DNA from: Planctomycetota bacterium
GTDB lineage: Bacteria > Planctomycetota > Planctomycetia > Pirellulales > Thermoguttaceae
Assembly: GCA_023621895.1 (NCBI GenBank)
Contig: JAMOAF010000212.1
Coordinates: 1 to 9,949 of the forward strand
Direction: 5' to 3'
Length of the DNA stretch: 9,949 nucleotides
Shown: one piece after another, positions 6,625 through 9,949 of the stretch
How the letters are laid out: each line of letters begins with the position of its first letter
Numbering within the stretch: the first letter of the stretch is position 1
Translations under genes and position numbers: made by a program
The notes under the pieces: generated by a model
The model's database searches: none
What the model was told of the DNA's origin: nothing
What the model saw: the letters and a program-made list of their open reading frames with translations, nothing else

Positions 6625-8895
6625 TCACTGGATTGGACGGACGAAAACCCGGTTGCCCCGCACTTCCACGACCTCGACTTCACAGCCGCGCTCGACCATC
6701 TCGCAGTCGGCGATCACGTCGACAAGCCGATCGTCGAATCTCGCTTTTCCGCTGGGAATCAGCTTGGTCGTCGTCCGGCCGCGCGTGCCGACCAGGTCGT
6801 CGTAGTTGACGAGCGTTTCGTGGCGAATTGCCTCTTCGACTTCCGGCAAGGTCGACAGGCGAGGCAGCCAGCGCTGGATCAGGAGGACGACGGCGACCGT
6901 GCCGATCCCCGCGCCGACGAGGATCATCAGCGATCCTTTGAGCTGCACGAGCTGGGCGGTGTTGTGGGGCAGCACGAAGGTCTGGCTGGCGAGCACGATC
7001 GACACCAGGACCAACAATCCACCACCGAGTCCGAAAATGCCGAAACCCGGCAACACGAAAATCTCGATGAGCAGGAAGAACACGCCGGCCAGGAAAAGAA
7101 GCACCTCGAGCCAGCCGGCCGTTCCCCCGAGAAACCGGCTCCAGAAGAAAATCATGAAGCACAGGGCCGCGCAGAATCCGCCGATCCCGATTCCGGGCGT
7201 CTGCAACTCGACATACAGGGCCACGAATCCGATCACCAAGAGGAACACCGCCACCGGCGGCGAGGCCAAGGCGTCGATCAGGCGGTCGGCCCAGCTCGGC
7301 TCGAGCAGCGTCGGATCGTTCTCCAATCCGTAGATCGTTTTGAAGGCGGCGAAGTGGTCGGCCAGGTGATCTGCCAGCCAGAGATCGACCGCCTCCGTGC
7401 CGGAGACCGAGAGCGGCTGGCCCGGGGTCGTGATCCGCTGGCCCTTTTGCCAGGCGTCGGGCTCGGCCTGTTCGGCCAACTCCTGCTCGCAGAAGTACTC
7501 GGTGTGCTTGAAGTCGTCGAGCCGCTCGTAGGCGAAGACATCCAGCGTGGGGTCGATCATCGCCGCCGGCAAGGACCAGCTTTGCGAGGTGGCCGGTGCG
7601 AGCGTCTCGCGGATCGAAAGTTGAAGTTGCCGGACCTGTTCTTCCGAGAGGGCCTGGCCGCGCCGACCACCAAGCACCGCCCGAGGCCCCATCACCAGTT
7701 CATTGCAGGCCAGGGCGATCAGCGCCGCATCGGCCAAGGCCCGCTCCGGGATGTAGGCCACGGTCCGCACTTTCGACGGGTCGAGCCCCGTGGCCAGGAA
7801 AATCGCCAGGCGGACGCTCTCGGCCGGCATGCCGCCTTCCGTGTCGAGCCAGACGCAGACGAAATTCACCTTCCGATCGCCGACCGCCGTTTCGATCATC
7901 CGCTGAGTCTTGTTGACCGCCTCGGCCGTGATCGGCCCGATCAGGTCGACTCGGGCGGCCACCCACTGTGAGCCGAGCGAGGGGTCTTCGTGGAGCGACT
8001 CGGGCCGCACATTCATCGCCCGGCAGACGTCGCGGAGGTTCTCGCCGAGATAGGAAATGAACCCGTGACGGCGCGCCTCGCGGCCGGTGAACCGCCCCGG
8101 TTCCCCGGCGCGGATGAGGACTTCTTCAGAGCCGGGAATCGCCAGTTTTTTCTCGTTCAACTCGGCGAGCTGCTCTCGGGTGACGTACTCCGTGCTGTAT
8201 TCCGTCTCGACGCGGAGCAGTTCCAGGCGCGGATCGACCAGGGCCATCGCCACCCCGCCGGGGATCCTCCGCTTGCGGTTGGCGATTTCTTCGTAGGCCA
8301 GGCGGACCGTGTTGGTGATCGTTTCTTCGTCGGCGCCGGCGGCCGCGATCTCCGCGTCGGGGGCCATGACGATTTCGTCGCAGGCCAACGCCACGAGCAC
8401 GGCATGGCCCTGGATCGAGTTCGGAAGGAAGGCCACGGTTGTCGCATCGGCCAACCTGCCGCCGGAGAGAAACTCGGCCAACTGGTAGCTCGGCCCGAAG
8501 TCGCTGCCACGCCCGAACTCGCTTTGGCCGGGCACGACGTGCAACTCGAAAATCAGCACGGGCTTTCCACCCGACGCAGTCGCCCGGTCCAGCGCAGTAA
8601 TCGTAAACCGCCGCACTTGCTGGTAGGTCTGGCTTGTGATCGGCAGGGTCAACCGCATTCGCCACCCCGCCGCCGACTCCCCCGCTGCCGGGCGGCGAGC
8701 AGCCGCGTCGTTGGCCTTGTTCTCCGCGCTCCCTTTGCCGGGCGCCGGCTCTGCTGCGGGACGCTCGGCGCCCTGGTCCGCAACCGGGCTCGTTTCACCC
8801 CCCTCCACGGAGCCGTACGGCGCCGCTGACAGTGCAACAATGAGCACCCAAGAGAAGACTCCCGCGCCCCACCGGAAAGATCGCCAAGTATCCAT
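6625..8895 (-). CDS. Large NfeD-family protein with two tandem degenerate ClpP-like domains
   Basis: The 756 residues open with a signal peptide (hydrophobic 11-25, ending ALSAAP) and a Pro/Glu/Ala-rich linker to about 78. Two ClpP/crotonase-like units follow (about 80-300 and 312-510). They match each other at VALACDEIVMAP (168-179) against IALACNELVMGP (393-404), and at ALVDPRLEL (218-226) against AMIDPTLDV (445-453). About five membrane spans cover 547-674, including ELQTPGIGIGG (563-573) and EIFVLPGFGIFGLGG (611-625). The C-terminal OB-fold NfeD domain (about 698-756) has LVGTRG, LIPSG and VFVRPIQ. Classical NfeD1b proteases have one ClpP-like domain with a Ser-Lys pair. Here the serine position reads G163 in the first unit and A388 in the second, so it is probably not a working protease. 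The ATG has an excellent GGGAGG site 7 bases upstream and its own promoter. It heads the floA block and probably scaffolds FloA from the periplasmic side. Confidence 0.92.
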   Translation of the reverse strand: MDTWRSFRWGAGVFSWVLIVALSAAPYGSVEGGETSPVADQGAERPAAEPAPGKGSAENKANDAAARRPAAGESAAGWRMRLTLPITSQTYQQVRRFTITALDRATASGGKPVLIFELHVVPGQSEFGRGSDFGPSYQLAEFLSGGRLADATTVAFLPNSIQGHAVLVALACDEIVMAPDAEIAAAGADEETITNTVRLAYEEIANRKRRIPGGVAMALVDPRLELLRVETEYSTEYVTREQLAELNEKKLAIPGSEEVLIRAGEPGRFTGREARRHGFISYLGENLRDVCRAMNVRPESLHEDPSLGSQWVAARVDLIGPITAEAVNKTQRMIETAVGDRKVNFVCVWLDTEGGMPAESVRLAIFLATGLDPSKVRTVAYIPERALADAALIALACNELVMGPRAVLGGRRGQALSEEQVRQLQLSIRETLAPATSQSWSLPAAMIDPTLDVFAYERLDDFKHTEYFCEQELAEQAEPDAWQKGQRITTPGQPLSVSGTEAVDLWLADHLADHFAAFKTIYGLENDPTLLEPSWADRLIDALASPPVAVFLLVIGFVALYVELQTPGIGIGGFCAALCFMIFFWSRFLGGTAGWLEVLLFLAGVFFLLIEIFVLPGFGIFGLGGGLLVLVSIVLASQTFVLPHNTAQLVQLKGSLMILVGAGIGTVAVVLLIQRWLPRLSTLPEVEEAIRHETLVNYDDLVGTRGRTTTKLIPSGKARFDDRLVDVIADCEMVERGCEVEVVEVRGNRVFVRPIQ

Positions 8896-8902
8896 GTCGC
8901 GT

Positions 8903-8908
8903 CCTCCC
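8903..8908 (-). promoter_or_regulatory. Shine-Dalgarno site of the large NfeD gene
   Basis: GGGAGG on the minus strand is followed by seven bases (ACGCGAC) and ATG at 8895. It is a strong site that confirms the start and hence the signal peptide. Confidence 0.8.
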
Positions 8909-8978
8909 GATTGCGGAATCTTTTTGACTCCCCTATCGACCGTGAAGCGCTCTCAGTCTTCATGCAACGAACCCCTGA

Positions 8979-9008
8979 ATTATAGCGCCCTGGCCGAAAA
9001 TACGTCAA
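8979..9008 (-). promoter_or_regulatory. Strong sigma70-type promoter of the large NfeD gene
   Basis: Minus strand: TTGACG (9008-9003, 5 of 6), an 18-base spacer, then a perfect TATAAT (8984-8979). RNA would start near 8972 with a leader of about 77 bases before the ATG at 8895. The promoter lies in the gap after the ArsG/CcdA-like gene stop (9058), so the NfeD gene is a separate transcription unit. Confidence 0.75.
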
Positions 9009-9057
9009 TCAGCCGGACGAGTGGCGGCAGATGCGGCGGAAACGCGTCTGCGAATCG

Positions 9058-9810
9058 TCAAACGACGTCGAACACGTATCTCAGGTTGAAGTAGACGCCG
9101 ATCGCGATGAACACCCAGCCCGTCGTCATGCGTGCCCACCACTCTACCTTGGAGAGCGCGTTGTAGGTTTTCCCCACCGCCTGGGCGCTGTACGCCAGCA
9201 GCCCCGCGACCAGCAGCACCGGCAATGCCGTGCCGATGCCATAGACCAGCGGCAAAATGAGCGAACCGGCCGGGACGGAAACCTCGGGCAGAATGATCCC
9301 GACCTTGTCGAGCACGGCCGTGATCGCCCCGGCCTCGGAGCCCATCGTGAGGGCCAAGAGACCGAAGAACCAGGCGGCCGAGGTCGGGCAAAACGACACC
9401 GCAAACAGGATGCCCAGCAGCAGCGCGCCCCAGATGCCCATCGAATCGACCCGTTTCTGCATCCCCTCGCTCATCATGCTGCCGCCGCTGCTCGCGGTGA
9501 TCAACCCGACGAGAAACATCCCCAGGGCGAGGAAAATCGGCCCCAGAACCAGGTGCATGTACTTTTGCAGGAAGACGGAGATGGCGGGGATCGACATCGC
9601 CGTGGTCGTCAGCAACGCCGCCAAGGCCAGGTAGAGCAGGCATCGGCCCAGGGTGTAAAGCAGGCCCGCCTGGATCACCGCGCGGGAGTCTCCGACCTTG
9701 CGCCCAATATACGAGACCGCGGCGATATTGGTTGCCAAGGGGCAGGGGCTGATCGAGGTCAAGATGCCCAAATAGAGGGCGGCTCCGACATACAGCAAGT
9801 AGCCAAGCAA
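9058..9810 (-). CDS. CcdA/DsbD-type membrane protein, closest in motif to ArsG-family permeases
   Basis: The 250 residues form six membrane spans in two repeats. The first span carries TSISPCPLATNIAA (18-31, C23) and the fourth carries VSFCPTSAAWFFG (138-150, C141). These are the Pro-flanked cysteine pair of the CcdA/DsbD transmembrane superfamily, which moves electrons across the membrane by thiol exchange. The extended form SPCPLATNIAA is what I associate with the ArsG aminophenyl-arsenical efflux permease branch rather than with cytochrome c maturation CcdA. The start is TTG at 9810: GGAG lies 7 bases upstream and no other start codon occurs between the previous stop (in the same frame) and this one. 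The upstream neighbour ends 72 bp before and may be its thioredoxin-like partner. Superfamily is firm; ArsG versus general reductant conduit is open. Confidence 0.82.
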   Translation of the reverse strand: MLGYLLYVGAALYLGILTSISPCPLATNIAAVSYIGRKVGDSRAVIQAGLLYTLGRCLLYLALAALLTTTAMSIPAISVFLQKYMHLVLGPIFLALGMFLVGLITASSGGSMMSEGMQKRVDSMGIWGALLLGILFAVSFCPTSAAWFFGLLALTMGSEAGAITAVLDKVGIILPEVSVPAGSLILPLVYGIGTALPVLLVAGLLAYSAQAVGKTYNALSKVEWWARMTTGWVFIAIGVYFNLRYVFDVV

Positions 9811-9817
9811 GGCAGGT

Positions 9818-9821
9818 CTCC
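9818..9821 (-). promoter_or_regulatory. Shine-Dalgarno site fixing a TTG start
   Basis: GGAG on the minus strand, followed by ACCTGCC (7 bases) and TTG at 9810. It is the only site-plus-start combination available upstream of the first membrane span of the ArsG/CcdA-like protein. Confidence 0.6.
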
Positions 9822-9882
9822 GGTCTGGCTTACCCCACGCGCGGGCTGAAGGAATGGTGAAAACGGGTTGTCCGGCTTTGTC

Positions 9883-9949
9883 TCATTTTGCCGCTGCCTG
9901 GTAGGCGGTGACGTTGTCCTGGACGTACTTGATGAACGCGTTCTTGTCG
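9883..9949 (-). CDS. C-terminal end of an unidentified protein, possibly thioredoxin-like (ArsF type)
   Basis: The last 21 codons read DKNAFIKYVQDNVTAYQAAA plus a final K, then TGA. Only an amphipathic C-terminal helix is visible. Helices of this type (D-K-x-A-F-x-x-Y-V) end the small thioredoxin-fold ArsF-type proteins that I associate with ArsG-like permeases. This suggestion rests mainly on position, 72 bp before the ArsG/CcdA-like gene on the same strand. The rest lies beyond the window, so the identity is a guess, although the reading frame and stop are clear. Confidence 0.45.
   Translation of the reverse strand, partial: DKNAFIKYVQDNVTAYQAAAK

Noticed and set aside
6529..7971. A 480-codon plus-strand open frame, plus others at 4928-6124 and 7990-8829
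   Set aside because: They are antisense to the NfeD and floA genes, have low-complexity charged composition, cross real gene boundaries, and lack matching ribosome-binding sites.
9811..9885. In-frame extension of the ArsG/CcdA-like protein upstream of TTG
   Set aside because: The frame is open back to the previous stop but contains no ATG, GTG or TTG, and the ribosome-binding site is placed correctly for the TTG at 9810.
1..9949. CRISPR arrays, insertion sequences, tRNA genes, attachment sites
   Set aside because: I saw no direct repeat-spacer pattern, no transposase motif, no terminal inverted repeats with target duplication, and no tRNA-like cloverleaf or CCA end on either strand.

Overview
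The window is GC-rich, and every gene I can support lies on the minus strand. The gene set suggests a planctomycete, probably of the Pirellulales type: a FloA-type flotillin next to two NfeD-family membrane proteins, a Pro/Ala-rich single-span protein with a compact conserved-looking C-terminus directly after floA, a very large NfeD protein, and a GT2-methyltransferase fusion. This is an inference from gene content. There is no rRNA or other phylogenetic marker here.

Reading along the minus strand, from high to low coordinates, the window opens with the last 21 codons of a protein cut by the edge (9883-9949). Next comes a six-span CcdA/ArsG-type membrane protein with two conserved Pro-flanked cysteines (9058-9810, TTG start). 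A clear sigma70-type promoter (about 8979-9008) then starts the membrane-microdomain block. This holds a 756-residue NfeD protein with a signal peptide and two tandem degenerate ClpP-like domains (6625-8895), a second promoter (6507-6535), a 195-residue NfeD protein (5836-6423), floA (4565-5629), and an unrecognised one-span protein overlapping floA by ATGA (3870-4568). It resembles the Bacillus yqeZ-floA-yqfB arrangement. The differences are two NfeD proteins instead of one, no recognisable catalytic serine in the large one, and a different partner gene in the yqfB position.

The 224 bp at 3646-3869 separate this block from the next. They hold a perfect TATAAT promoter and an unexpected cluster of six CGTGA/TCACG half-sites, including a 10-bp perfect inverted repeat just after the stop of the preceding gene.

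The last block is a surface-glycan-type cluster: a GT2 glycosyltransferase fused to a SAM methyltransferase (2041-3645), a polytopic GT-C-like membrane protein (681-2030), and an FkbM-family methyltransferase running off the window (1-616). They probably add and modify sugars on a lipid carrier or surface polymer, but no substrate can be read from the sequence.

I found no tRNA, rRNA, insertion sequence, CRISPR array or attachment site. Intergenic stretches are all under 300 bp. The long open frames on the plus strand are antisense shadows caused by high GC3.
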